From assembly GCA_037893245.1 (NCBI GenBank), contig JBAIAA010001607.1, positions 62,001 through 126,000 on the forward strand: a DNA stretch of 64,000 bases. The letters run 5' to 3'. The notes beneath the pieces were generated by a model. That model saw only the letters and a program-made list of their open reading frames with translations, ran no database searches and had not been told where the DNA came from. Of the stretch, positions 1 through 12,359 are shown in pieces. Numbering within the stretch: position 1 is the first letter of the stretch; each line of letters begins with the position of its first letter. A program made the translations under genes and the position numbers. The stretch comes from Crossaster papposus (taxonomy: Eukaryota; Echinodermata; Asteroidea; Velatida; Solasteridae).

Positions 1-970
1 CATAAGAAATATGTAAAGGGAAAGAAGTGTGCATAAGAAATATGTAAAGGGAAAGAAGTGTGCATAAGAAATATGTAAAGGGAAAGAAGTGTGCATAAGA
101 AATATGTAAAGGGAAAGAAGTGTGCATAAGAAATATGTAAAGGGAAAGAAGTGTGCATAAGAAATATGTAAAGGGAAAGAAGTGTGCATAAGAAATATGT
201 AAAGGGAAAGAAGTGTGCATAAGAAATATGTAAAGGGAAAGAAGTGTGCATAAGAAATATGTAAAGGGAAAGAAGTGTGCATAAGAAATAATAAAGGGAA
301 AGAAGTGTGCATAAGAAATATGTAAAGGGAAAGAAGTGTGCATAAGAAATATGTAAAGGGAAAGAAGTGTGCATAAGAAATATGTAAAGGGAAAGAAGTG
401 TGCATAAGAAATATGTAAAGGGAAAGAAGTGTGCATAAGAAATATGTAAAGGGAAAGAAGTGTGCATAAGAAATATGTAAAGGGAAAGAAGTGTGCATAA
501 GAAATATGTAAAGGGAAAGAAGTGTGCATAAGAAATATGTAAAGGGAAAGAAGTGTGCATAAGAAATATGTAAAGGGAAAGAAGTGTGCATAAGAAATAT
601 GTAAAGGGAAAGAAGTGTGCATAAGAAATATGTAAAGGGAAAAAAGTGTGCATAAGAAATATGTAAAGGGAAAGAAGTGTGCATAAAAAATATGTAAAGG
701 GAAAGAAGTGTGCATAAGAAATATGTAAAGGGAAAGAAGTGTGCATAAGAAATATGTAAAGGGAAAGAAGTGTGCATAAGAAATATGTAAAGGGAAAGAA
801 GTGTGCATAAGAAATATGTAAAGGGAAAGAAGTGTGCATAAGAAATATGTAAAGGGAAAGAAGTGTGCATAAGAAATATGTAAAGGGAAAGAAGTGTGCA
901 TAAGAAATATGTAAAGGGAAAGAAGTGTGCATAAGAAATATGTAAAGGGAAAGAAGTGTGCATAAGAAAT
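1..970. repeat. Left block of plain 31-mers
   Basis: About 31 standard monomers without the 36-bp module. Visible variants are one 30-bp unit (AATAATAAAGGG, about 286-299), a G-to-A change giving GGGAAAAAAGTG near 639, and CATAAAAAATATG near 682. Nothing else is present. Confidence 0.95.
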
Positions 971-1480
971 AAACACATGATGTCGGGACAAGCCCTCGAT
1001 TTAAATATGTAAAGGGAAAGAAGTGTGCATAAGAAATATGTAAAGGGAAAGAAGTGTGCATAAGAAATATGTAAAGGGAAAGAAGTGTGCATAAGAAATA
1101 TGTAAAGGGAAAGAAGTGTGCATAAGAAATATGTAAAGGGAAAGAAGTGTGCATAAGAAATATGTAAAGGGAAAGAAGTGTGCATAAGAAATATGTAAAG
1201 GGAAAGAAGTGTGCATAAGAAATATGTAAAGGGAAAGAAGTATGCATAAGAAATAAACACATGATGTCGGGACAAGCCCTCGAGTAAAATATGTAAAGGG
1301 AAAGAAGTGTGCATAAGAAATAATAAAGGGAAAGAAGTGTGCATAAGAAATATGTAAAGGGAAAGAAGTGTGCATAAGAAATATGTAAAGGGAAAGAAGT
1401 GTGCATAAGAAATATGTAAAGGGAAAGAAGTGTGCATAAGAAATAAACACATGATGTCGGGACAAGCCCTCGAGTTAAAT
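971..1480. repeat. C-type 67-mer cluster (three 36-bp modules)
   Basis: Three copies of the 36-bp module with core TGTCGGGACA lie at 971-1006, 1255-1290 and 1445-1480, separated by 31-mers. The first has CTCGAT instead of CTCGAG; the second has GAGTAAAAT instead of GAGTTAAAT. The last two are 190 bp apart and enclose one 30-bp unit, a spacing found again at 32,761, 34,670 and 42,921. Confidence 0.95.
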
Positions 1481-3572
1481 ATGTAAAGGGAAAGAAGTGT
1501 GCATAAGAAATATGTAAAGGGAAAGAAGTGTGCATAAGAAATATGTAAAGGGAAAGAAGTGTGCATAAGAAATATGTAAAGGGAAAGAAGTGTGCATAAG
1601 AAATATGTAAAGGGAAAGAAGTGTGCATAAGAAATATGTAAAGGGAAAGAAGTGTGCATACAAAATATGTAAAGGGAAAGAAGTGTGCATAAGAAATATG
1701 TAAAGGGAAAGAAGTGTGCATAAGAAATATGTAAAGGGAAAGAAGTGTGCATAAGAAATATGTAAAGGGACAGAAGTGTGCATAAGAAATATGTAAAGGG
1801 AAAGAAGTGTGCATAAGAAATATGTAAAGGGAAAGAAGTGTGCATAAGAAATATGTAAAGGGAAAGAAGTGTGCATAAGAAATATGTAAAGGGAAAGAAG
1901 TGTGCATAAGAAATATGTAAAGGGAAAGAAGTGTGCATAAGAAATATGTAAAGGGAAAGAAGTGTGCATAAGAAATATGTAAAGGGAAAAAAGTGTGCAT
2001 AAGAAATATGTAAAGGGAAAGAAGTGTGCATAAGAAATATGTAAAGGGAAAGAAGTGTGCATAAGAAATATGTAAAGGGAAAGAAGTGTGCATAAGAAAT
2101 AAACACATGATGTGGGAACAAGCCCTCGAGTTAAATATGTAAAGGGAAAGAAGTGTGCATAAGAAATATGTAAAGGGAAAGAAGTGTGCATAAGAAATAT
2201 GTAAAGGGAAAGAAGTGTGCATAAGAAATATGTAAAGGGAAAGAAGTGTGCATAAGAAATATGTAAAGGGAAAGAAGTGTGCATAAGAAATAAACACATG
2301 ATGTGGGAACAAGCCCTCGAGTTAAATATGTAAAGGGAAAGAAGTGTGCATAAGAAATATGTAAAGGGAAAGAAGTGTGCATAAGAAATATGTAAAGGGA
2401 AAGAAGTGTGCATAAGAAATATGTAAAGGGAAAGAAGTGTGCATAAGAAATATGTAAAGGGAAAGAAGTGTGCATAAGAAATATGTAAAGGGAAAGAAGT
2501 GTGCATAAGAAATATGTAAAGGGAAAGAAGTGTGCATAAGAAATATGTAAAGGGAAAGAAGTGTGCATAAGAAATATGTAAAGGGAAAGAAGTGTGCATA
2601 AGAAATAAACACATGATGTGGGATCAAGCCCTCGAGTTAAATATGTAAAGGGAAAGAAGTGTGCATAAGAAATATGTAAAGGGAAAGAAGTGTGCATAAG
2701 AAATATGTAAAGGGAAAGAAGTGTGCATAAGAAATATGTAAAGGGAAAGAAGTGTGCATAAGAAATATGTAAAGGGAAAGAAGTGTGCATAAGAAATATG
2801 TAAAGGGAAAGAAGTGTGCATAAGAAATATGTAAAGGGAAAGAAGTGTGCATAAGAAATATGTAAAGGGAAAGAAGTGTGCATACGAAATATGTAAAGGG
2901 AAAGAAGTGTACATAAGAAATATGTAAAGGGAAAGAAGTGTGCATAAGAAATATGTAAAGGGAAAGAAGTGTGCATAAGAAATATGTAAAGGGAAAGAAG
3001 TGTGCATAAGAAATATGTAAAGGAAAAGAAGTGTGCATAAGAAATATGTAAAGGGAAAGAAGTGTGCATAAGAAATATGTAAAGGGAAAGAAGTGTGCAT
3101 AAGAAATATGTAAAGGGAAAGAAGTGTGCATAAGAAATATGTAAAGGGAAAGAAGTGTGCATAAGAAATATGTAAAGGGAAAGAAGTGTGCATAAGAAAT
3201 ATGTAAAGGGAAAGAAGTGTGCATAAGAAATATGTAAAGGGAAAGAAGTGTGCATAAGAAATATGTAAAGGGAAAGAAGTGTGCATAAGAAATATGTAAA
3301 GGGAAAGAAGTGTGCATAAGAAATATGTAAAGGGAAAGAAGTGTGCATAAGAAATATGTAAAGGGAAAGAAGTGTGCATAAGAAATATGTAAAGGGAAAG
3401 AAGTGTGCATAAGAAATATGTAAAGGGAAAGAAGTGTGCATAAGAAATATGTAAAGGGAAGGAAGTGTGCATAAGAAATATGTAAAGGGAAAGAAGTGTG
3501 CATAAGAAATATGTAAAGGGAAAGAAGTGTGCATAAGAAATATGTAAAGGGAAAGAAGTGTGCATAAGAAAT

Positions 3573-3675
3573 AAACACATGATGTGGGAACAAGCCCTCG
3601 AGTTAAATATGTAAAGGGAAAGAAGTGTGCATAAGAAATAAACACATGATGTGGGAACAAGCCCTCGAGTTAAAT
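3573..3675. repeat. Tandem pair of G-type 67-mers
   Basis: Modules at 3573-3608 and 3640-3675 are separated by exactly one 31-bp unit, so two 67-bp monomers sit in tandem. Confidence 0.95.
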
Positions 3676-4326
3676 ATGTAAAGGGAAAGAAGTGTGCATA
3701 AGAAATATGTAAAGGGAAAGAAGTGTGCATAAGAAATATGTAAAGGGAAAGAAGTGTGCATAAGAAATATGTAAAGGGAAAGAAGTGTGCATAAGAAATA
3801 TGTAAAGGGAAAGAAGTGTGCATAATAAATATGTAAAGGGAAAGAAGTGTGCATACGAAATATGTAAAGGGAAAGAAGTGTGCATAGGAAATATGTAAAG
3901 GGAAAGAAGTGTGCATAAGAAATATGTAAAGGGAAAGAAGTGTGCATAAGAAATAATAAAGGGAAAGAAGTGTGCATAAGAAATATGTAAAGGGAAAGAA
4001 GTGTGCATAAGAAATATGTAAAGGGAAAGAAGTGTGCATAAGAAATAAACACATGATGTGGGAACAAGCCCTCGAGTTAAATATGTAAAGGGAAAGAAGT
4101 GTGCATAAGAAATATGTAAAGGGAAAGAAGTGTGCATAAGAAATATGTAAAGGGAAAGAAGTGTGCATAAGAAATATGTAAAGGGAAAGAAGTGTGCATA
4201 AGAAATATGTAAAGGGAAAGAAGTGTGCATAAGAAATATGTAAAGGGAAAGAAGTGTGCATAAGAAATAAACACATGATGTGGGAACAAGCCCTCGAGTT
4301 AAATATGTAAAGGGAAAGAAGTGTGC

Positions 4327-4337
4327 TCGAGTTAAAT
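4327..4337. repeat. Truncated 36-bp module remnant
   Basis: After GTGTGC at 4321-4326 the sequence jumps directly to TCGAGTTAAAT, the last 11 bases of the module. The end of the preceding monomer and the first 25 module bases are missing. A GC dinucleotide lies at both ends of the deleted stretch, consistent with a deletion at microhomology. Confidence 0.85.
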
Positions 4338-4926
4338 ATGTAAAGGGAAAGAAGTGTGCATAAGAAATATGTAAAGGGAAAGAAGTGTGCATAAGAAATA
4401 TGTAAAGGGAAAGAAGTGTGCATAAGAAATATGTAAAGGGAAAGAAGTGTGCATAAAAAATATGTAAAGGGAAAGAAGTGTGCATAAGAAATATGTAAAG
4501 GGAAAGAAGTGTGCATAAGAAATATGTAAAGGGAAAGAAGTGTGCATAAGAAATATGTAAAGGGAAAGAAGTGTGCATAAGAAATATGTAAAGGGAAAGA
4601 AGTGTGCATAAGAAATATGTAAAGGGAAAGAAGTGTGCATAAGAAATATGTAAAGGGAAAGAAGTGTGCATAAGAAATATGTAAAGGGAAAGAAGTGTGC
4701 ATAAGAAATATGTAAAGGGAAAGAAGTGTGCATAAGAAATATGTAAAGAGAAAGAAGTGTGCATAAGAAATATGTAAAGGGAAAGAAGTGTGCATAAGAA
4801 ATATGTAAAGGGAAAGAAGTGTGCATAAGAAATATGTAAAGGGAAAGAAGTGTGCATAAGAAATATGTAAAGGGAAAGAAGTGTGCATAAGAAATATGTA
4901 AAGGGAAAGAAGTGTGCATAAGAAAT

Positions 4927-5029
4927 AAACACATGATGTGGGAACAAGCCCTCGAGTTAAATATGTAAAGGGAAAGAAGTGTGCATAAGAAATAAACACA
5001 TGATGTGGGAACAAGCCCTCGAGTTAAAT
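4927..5029. repeat. Tandem pair of G-type 67-mers
   Basis: Modules at 4927-4962 and 4994-5029, spaced 67 bp. Confidence 0.95.
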
Positions 5030-8000
5030 ATGTAAAGGGAAAGAAGTGTGCATAAGAAATATGTAAAGGGAAAGAAGTGTGCATAAGAAATATGTAAAGG
5101 GAAAGAAGTGTGCATAAGAAATATGTAAAGGGAAAGAAGTGTGCATAAGAAATATGTAAAGGGAAAGAAGTGTGCATAAGAAATATGTAAAGGGAAAGAA
5201 GTGTGCATAAGAAATATGTAAAGGGAAAGAAGTGTGCATAATAAATATGTAAAGGGAAAGAAGTGTGCATACGAAATATGTAAAGGGAAAGAAGTGTGCA
5301 TAGGAAATATGTAAAGGGAAAGAAGTGTGCATAAGAAATATGTAAAGGGAAAGAAGTGTGCATAAGAAATAATAAAGGGAAAGAAGTGTGCATAAGAAAT
5401 ATGTAAAGGGAAAGAAGTGTGCATAAGAAATATGTAAAGGGAAAGAAGTGTGCATAAGAAATAAACACATGATGTGGGAACAAGCCCTCGAGTTAAATAT
5501 GTAAAGGGAAAGAAGTGTGCATAAGAAATATGTAAAGGGAAAGAAGTGTGCATAAGAAATATGTAAAGGGAAAGAAGTGTGCATAAGAAATATGTAAAGG
5601 GAAAGAAGTGTGCATAAGAAATATGTAAAGGGAAAGAAGTGTGCATAAGAAATATGTAAAGGGAAAGAAGTGTGCATAAGAAATAAACACATGATGTGGG
5701 AACAAGCCCTCGAGTTAAATATGTAAAGGGAAAGAAGTGTGCATAAGAAATATGTAAAGGGAAAGAAGTGTGCATAAGAAATATGTAAAGGGAAAGAAGT
5801 GTGCATAAGAAATATGTAAAGGGAAAGAAGTGTGCATAAGAAATATGTAAAGGGAAAGAAGTGAGCATAAGAAATAATAAAGGGAAAGAAGTGTGCATAA
5901 GAAATATGTAAAGGGAAAGAAGTGTGCATAAGAAATATGTAAAGGGAAAGAAGTGTGCATAAGAAATATGTAAAGGGAAAGAAGTGTGCATAAGAAATAT
6001 GTAAAGGGAAAGAAGTGTGCATAAGAAATATGTAAAGGGAAAGAAGTGTGCATAAGAAATATGTAAAGGGAAAGAAGTGTGCATAAGAAATATGTAAAGG
6101 GAAAGAAGTGTGCATAAGACATATGTAAAGGGAAAGAAGTGTGCATAAGAAATATGTAAAGGGAAAGAAGTGTGCATAAGAAATATGTAAAGGGAAAGAA
6201 GTGTGCATAAGAAATATGTAAAGGGAAAGAAGTGTGCATAAGAAATATGTAAAGGGAAAGAAGTGTGCATAAGAAATATGTAAAGGGAAAGAAGTGTGCA
6301 TAAGAAATATGTAAAGGGAAAGAAGTGTGCATAAGAAATATGTAAAGGGAAAGAAGTGTGCATACGAAATATGTAAAGGGAAAGAAGTGTACATAAGAAA
6401 TATGTAAAGGGAAAGAAGTGTGCATAAGAAATATGTAAAGGGAAAGAAGTGTGCATAAGAAATATGTAAAGGGAAAGAAGTGTGCATAAGAAATATGTAA
6501 AGGGAAAGAAGTGTGCATAAGAAATATGTAAAGGGAAAGAAGTGTGCATAAGAAATATGTAAAGGGAAAGAAGTGTGCATAAGAAATATGTAAAGGGAAA
6601 GAAGTGTGCATAATAAATATGTAAAGGGAAAGAAGTGTGCATAATAAATATGTAAAGGGAAAGAAGTGTGCATAAGAAATATGTAAAGGGAAAGAAGTGT
6701 GCATAAGAAATATGTAAAGGGAAAGAAGTGTGCATAAGAAATATGTAAAGGGAAAGAAGTGTGCATAAGAAATATGTAAAGGGAAAGAAGTGTGCATAAG
6801 AAATATGTAAAGGGAAAGAAGTGTGCATAAGAAATATGTAAAGGGAAAGAAGTGTGCATAAGAAATATGTAAAGGGAAAGAAGTGTGCATAAGAAATATG
6901 TAAAGGGAAAGAAGTGTGCATAAGAAATATGTAAAGGGAAAGAAGTGTGCATAATAAATATGTAAAGGGAAAGAAGTGTGCATACGAAATATGTAAAGGG
7001 AAAGAAGTGTGCATAGGAAATATGTAAAGGGAAAGAAGTGTGCATAAGAAATATGTAAAGGGAAAGAAGTGTGCATAAGAAATAATAAAGGAAAAGAAGT
7101 GTGCATAAGAAATATGTAAAGGGAAAGAAGTGTGCATAAGAAATATGTAAAGGGAAAGAAGTGTGCATAAGAAATAAACACATGATGTGGGAACAAGCCC
7201 TCGAGTTAAATATGTAAAGGGAAAGAAGTGTGCATAAGAAATATGTAAAGGGAAAGAAGTGTGCATAAGAAATATGTAAAGGGAAAGAAGTGTGCATAAG
7301 AAATATGTAAAGGGAAAGAAGTGTGCATAAGAAATATGTAAAGGGAAAGAAGTGTGCATAAGAAATATGTAAAGGGAAAGAAGTGTGCATAAGAAATAAA
7401 CACATGATGTGGGAACAAGCCCTCGAGTTAAATATGTAAAGGGAAAGAAGTGTGCATAAGAAATATGTAAAGGGAAAGAAGTGTGCATAAGAAATATGTA
7501 AAGGGAAAGAAGTGTGCATAAGAAATATGTAAAGGGAAAGAAGTGTGCATAAGAAATATGTAAAGGGAAAGAAGTGTGCATAAGAAATATGTAAAGGGAA
7601 AGAAGTGTGCATAAGAAATATGTAAAAGGAAAGAAGTGTGCATAAGAAATATGTAAAGGGAAAGAAGTGTGCATAAGAAATATGTAAAGGGAAAGAAGTG
7701 TGCATAAGAAATATGTAAAGGGAAAGAAGTGTGCATAAGAAATATGTAAAGGGAAAGAAGTGTGCATAAGAAATATGTAAAGGGAAAGAAGTGTGCATAA
7801 GAAATATGTAAAGGGAAAGAAGTGTGCATAAGAAATATGTAAAGGGAAAGAAGTGTGCATAAGAAATATGTGAAGGGAAAGAAGTGTGCATAAGAAATAT
7901 GTAAAGGGAAAGAAGTGTGCATAAGAAATATGTAAAGGGAAAGAAGTGTGCATAAGAAATATGTAAAGGGAAAGAAGTGTGCATAAGAAATATGTAAAGG

Positions 8001-10510
8001 GAAAGAAGTGTGCATAAGAAATATGTAAAGGGAAAGAAGTGTGCATAAGAAATATGTAAAGGGAAAGAAGTGTGCATAAGAAATATGTAAAGGGAAAGAA
8101 GTGTGCATAAGAAATATGTAAAGGGAAAGAAGTGTGCATAAGAAATATGTAAAGGGAAAGAAGTGTGCACAAGAAATATGTAAAGGGAAAGAAGTGTGCA
8201 TAAGAAATATGTAAAGGGAAAGAAGTGTGCATAAGAAATATGTAAAGGGAAAGAAGTGTGCATAAGAAATATGTAAAGGGAAAGAAGTGTGCATAAGAAA
8301 TATGTAAAGGGAAAGAAGTGTGCATAATAAATATGTAAAGGGAAAGAAGTGTGCATACGAAATATGTAAAGGGAAAGAAGTGTGCATAAGAAATAATAAA
8401 GGGAAAGAAGTGTGCATAAGAAATATGTAAAGGGAAAGAAGTGTGCATAAGAAATATGTAAAGGGAAAGAAGTGTGCATAAGAAATAAACACATGATGTG
8501 GGAACAAGCCCTCGAGTTAAATATGTAAAGGGAAAGAAGTGTGCATAAGAAATATGTAAAGGGAAAGAAGTGTGCATAAGAAATATGTAAAGGGAAAGAA
8601 GTGTGCATAAGAAATATGTAAAGGGAAAGAAGTGTGCATAAGAAATATGTAAAGGGAAAGAAGTGTGCATAAGAAATAAACACATGATGTGGGAACAAGC
8701 CCTCGAGTTAAATATGTAAAGGGAAAGAAGTGTGCATAAGAAATATGTAAAGGGAAAGAAGTGTGCATAAGAAATATGTAAAGGGAAAGAAGTGTGCATA
8801 AGAAATATGTAAAAGGAAAGAAGTGTGCATAAGAAATATGTAAAGGGAAAGAAGTGAGCATAAGAAATAATAAAGGGAAAGAAGTGTGCATAAGAAATAT
8901 GTAAAGGGAAAGAAGTGTGCATAAGAAATATGTAAAGGGAAAGAAGTGTGCATAAGAAATATGTAAAGGGAAAGAAGTGTGCATAAGAAATATGTAAAGG
9001 GAAAGAAGTGTGCATAAGAAATATGTAAAGGGAAAGAAGTGTGCATAAGAAATATGTAAAGGGAAAGAAGTGTGCATAAGAAATATGTAAAGGGAAAGAA
9101 GTGTGCATAAGAAATATGTAAAGGGAAAGAAGTGTGCATAAGAAATATGTAAAGGGAAAGAAGTGTGCATAAGAAATGTGTAAAGGGAAAGAAGTGTGCA
9201 TAAGAAATATGTAAAGGGAAAGAAGTGTGCATAAGAAATATGTAAAGGGAAAGAAGTGTGCATAAGAAATATGTAAAGGGAAAGAAGTGTGCATAAGAAA
9301 TATGTAAAGGGAAAGAAGTGTGCATAAGAAATATGTAAAGGGAAAGAAGTGTGCATAAGAAATATGTAAAGGGAAAGAAGTGTGCATAAGAAATATGTAA
9401 AGGGAAAGAAGTGTGCATAAGAAATATGTAAAGGGAAAGAAGTGTGCATAAGAAATATGTAAAGGGAAAGAAGTGTGCATAAGAAATATGTAAAGGGAAA
9501 GAAGTGTGCATAAGAAATATGTAAAGGGAAAGAAGTGTGCATAAGAAATATGTAAAGGGAAAGAAGTGTTCATAAGAAATATGTAAAGGGAAAGAAGTGT
9601 GCATAAGAAATATGTAAAGGGAAAGAAGTGTGCATAAGAAATATGTAAAGGGAAAGAAGTGTGCATACGAAATATGTAAAGGGAAAGAAGTGTGCATACG
9701 AAATATGTAAAGGGAAAGAAGTGTGCATAAGAAATATGTAAAGGGAAAGAAGTGTGCATAAGAAATATGTAAAGGGAAAGAAGTGTGCATAAGAAATATG
9801 TAAATGGAAAGAAGTGAGCATAAGAAATATGTAAAGGGAAAGAAGTGTGCATAAGAAATATGTAAAGGGAAAGAAGTGTACATAAGAAATATGTAAAGGG
9901 AAAGAAGTGTGCATAAGAAATATGTAAAGGGAAAGAAGTGTGCATAAGAAATATGTATAGGGAAAGAAGTGTGCATAAGAAATATGTAAAGGGAAAGAAG
10001 TGTGCATAAGAAATATGTAAAGGGAAAGAAGTGTGCATAAGAAATATGTAAAGGGAAAGAAGTGTGCATAAGAAATATGTAAAGGGAAAGAAGTGTGCAT
10101 AAGAAATATGTAAAGGGAAAGAAGTGTGCATAAGAAATATGTAAAGGGAAAGAAGTGTGCATAAGAAATATGTAAAGGGAAAGAAGTGTGCATAAGAAAT
10201 ATGTAAAGGGAAAGAAGTGTGCATAAGAAATATGTAAAGGGAAAGAAGTGTGCATAATAAATATGTAAAGGGAAAGAAGTGTGCATAAGAAATATGTAAA
10301 GGGAAAGAAGTGTGCATAAGAAATATGTAAAGGGAAAGAAGTGTGCATAATAAATATGTAAAGGGAAAGAAGTGTGCATAAGAAATATGTAAAGGGAAAG
10401 AAGTGTGCATAAGAAATATGTAAAGGGAAAGAAGTGTGCATAAGAAATATGTAAAGGGAAAGAAGTGTGCATAAGAAATATGTAAAGGGAAAGAAGTGTG
10501 CATAAGAAAT

Positions 10511-10613
10511 AAACACATGATGTGGGAACAAGCCCTCGAGTTAAATATGTAAAGGGAAAGAAGTGTGCATAAGAAATAAACACATGATGTGGGAACAAGC
10601 ACTCGAGTTAAAT
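10511..10613. repeat. Tandem pair of G-type 67-mers
   Basis: Modules at 10511-10546 and 10578-10613, spaced 67 bp; the second has GCACTCGAG in place of GCCCTCGAG. Confidence 0.95.
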
Positions 10614-12256
10614 ATGTAAAGGGAAAGAAGTGTGCATAAGAAATATGTAAAGGGAAAGAAGTGTGCATAAGAAATATGTAAAGGGAAAGAAGTGTGCATA
10701 AGAAATATGTAAAGGGAAAGAAGTGTGCATAAGAAATATGTAAAGAGAAAGAAGTGTGCATAAGAAATATGTAAAGGGAAAGAAGTGTGCATAAGAAATA
10801 TGTAAAGGGAAAGAAGTGTGCATAAGAAATATGTAAAGGGAAAGAAGTGTGCATAAGAAATATGTAAAGGGAAAGAAGTGTGCATAAGAAATATGTAAAG
10901 GGAAAGAAGTGTGCATAAGAAATATGTAAAGGGAAAGAAGTGTGCATAAGAAATATGTAAAGGGAAAGAAGTGTGCATAAGAAATATGTAAAGGGAAAGA
11001 AGTGTGCATAAGAAATATGTAAAGGGAAAGAAGTGTGCATAAGAAATATGTAAAGGGAAAGAAGTGTGCATAAGAAATATGTAAAGGGAAAGAAGTGTGC
11101 ATAAGAAATATGTAAAGGGAAAGAAGTGTGCATAAGAAATATGTAAAGGGAAAGAAGTGTGCATAAGAAATATGTAAAGGGAAAGAAGTGTGCATAAGAA
11201 ATATGTAAAGGGAAAGAAGTGTGCATAAGAAATATGTAAAGGGAAAGAAGTGTGCATAAGAAATATGTAAAGGGAAAGAAGTGTGCATAAGAAATATGTA
11301 AAGGGAAAGAAGTGTGCATAAGAAATATGTAAAGGGAAAGAAGTGTGCATAAGAAATATGTAAAGGGAAAGAAGTGTGCATAAGAAATATGTAAAGGGAA
11401 AGAAGTGTGCATAAGAAATATGTAAAGGGAAAGAAGTGTGCATAAGAAATATGTAAAGGGAAAGAAGTGTGCATAAGAAATATGTAAAGGGAAAGAAGTG
11501 TGCATAAGAAATATGTAAAGGGAAAGAAGTGTGCATAAGAAATATGTAAAGGGAAAGAAGTGTGCATAAGAAATATGTAAAGGGAAAGAAGTGTGCATAA
11601 GAAATATGTAAAGGGAAAGAAGTGTGCATAAGAAATATGTAAAGGGAAAGAAGTGTGCATAAGAAATATGTAAAGGGAAAGAAGTGTGCATAAGAAATAT
11701 GTAAAGGGAAAGAAGTGTGCATAAGAAATATGTAAAGGGAAAGAAGTGTGCATAAGAAATATGTAAAGGGAAAGAAGTGTGCATAAGAAATATGTAAAGG
11801 GAAAGAAGTGTGCATAAGAAATATGTAAAGGGAAAGAAGTGTGCATAAGAAATATGTAAAGGGAAAGAAGTGTGCATAAGAAATATGTAAAGGGAAAGAA
11901 GTGTGCATACGAAATATGTAAAGGGAAAGAAGTGTGCATAAGAAATATGTAAAGGGAAAGAAGTGTGCATAAGAAATATGTAAAGGGAAAGAAGTGTGCA
12001 TAAGAAATATGTAAAGGGAAAGAAGTGTGCATAAGAAATATGTAAAGGGAAAGAAGTGTGCATAAGAAATATGTAAAGGGAAAGAAGTGTGCATAAGAAA
12101 TATGTAAAGGGAAAGAAGTGTGCATAAGAAATATGTAAAGGGAAAGAAGTGTGCATAAGAAATATGTAAAGGGAAAGAAGTGTGCATAAGAAATATGTAA
12201 ATGGAAAGAAGTGTGCATAAGAAATATGTAAAGGGAAAGAAGTGTGCATAAGAAAT

Positions 12257-12359
12257 AAACACATGATGTGGGAACAAGCCCTCGAGTTAAATATGTAAAG
12301 GGAAAGAAGTGTGCATAAGAAATAAACACATGATGTGGGAACAAGCCCTCGAGTTAAAT
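12257..12359. repeat. Tandem pair of G-type 67-mers
   Basis: Modules at 12257-12292 and 12324-12359, spaced 67 bp. These are the last intact modules before the long module-free stretch. Confidence 0.95.

Larger units (their letters stand above)
3821..8713. repeat. Higher-order repeat, four copies of a variant signature
   Basis: A fixed series of monomer variants recurs: CATAATAAAT, then CATACGAAAT, then CATAGGAAAT, then a normal unit, then the 30-bp unit with AATAATAAAGGG, then a G-type module. It starts at 3821, 5237 and 6950. In each case the module begins exactly 226 bp later (4047, 5463, 7176) and a second module follows 222 bp after that (4269, 5685, 7398). A fourth copy starts at 8323 but lacks two units, including CATAGGAAAT; its module is 164 bp downstream (8487) and the next 191 bp further (8678). 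The shared variants in the same order mean multi-kilobase blocks were copied as units. Confidence 0.9.

Noticed and set aside
2101-2136. 36-bp module as a promoter or protein-binding operator
   Set aside because: The CTCGAG palindrome is six bases only and no conserved promoter element was seen. Recurrence is explained by satellite amplification.
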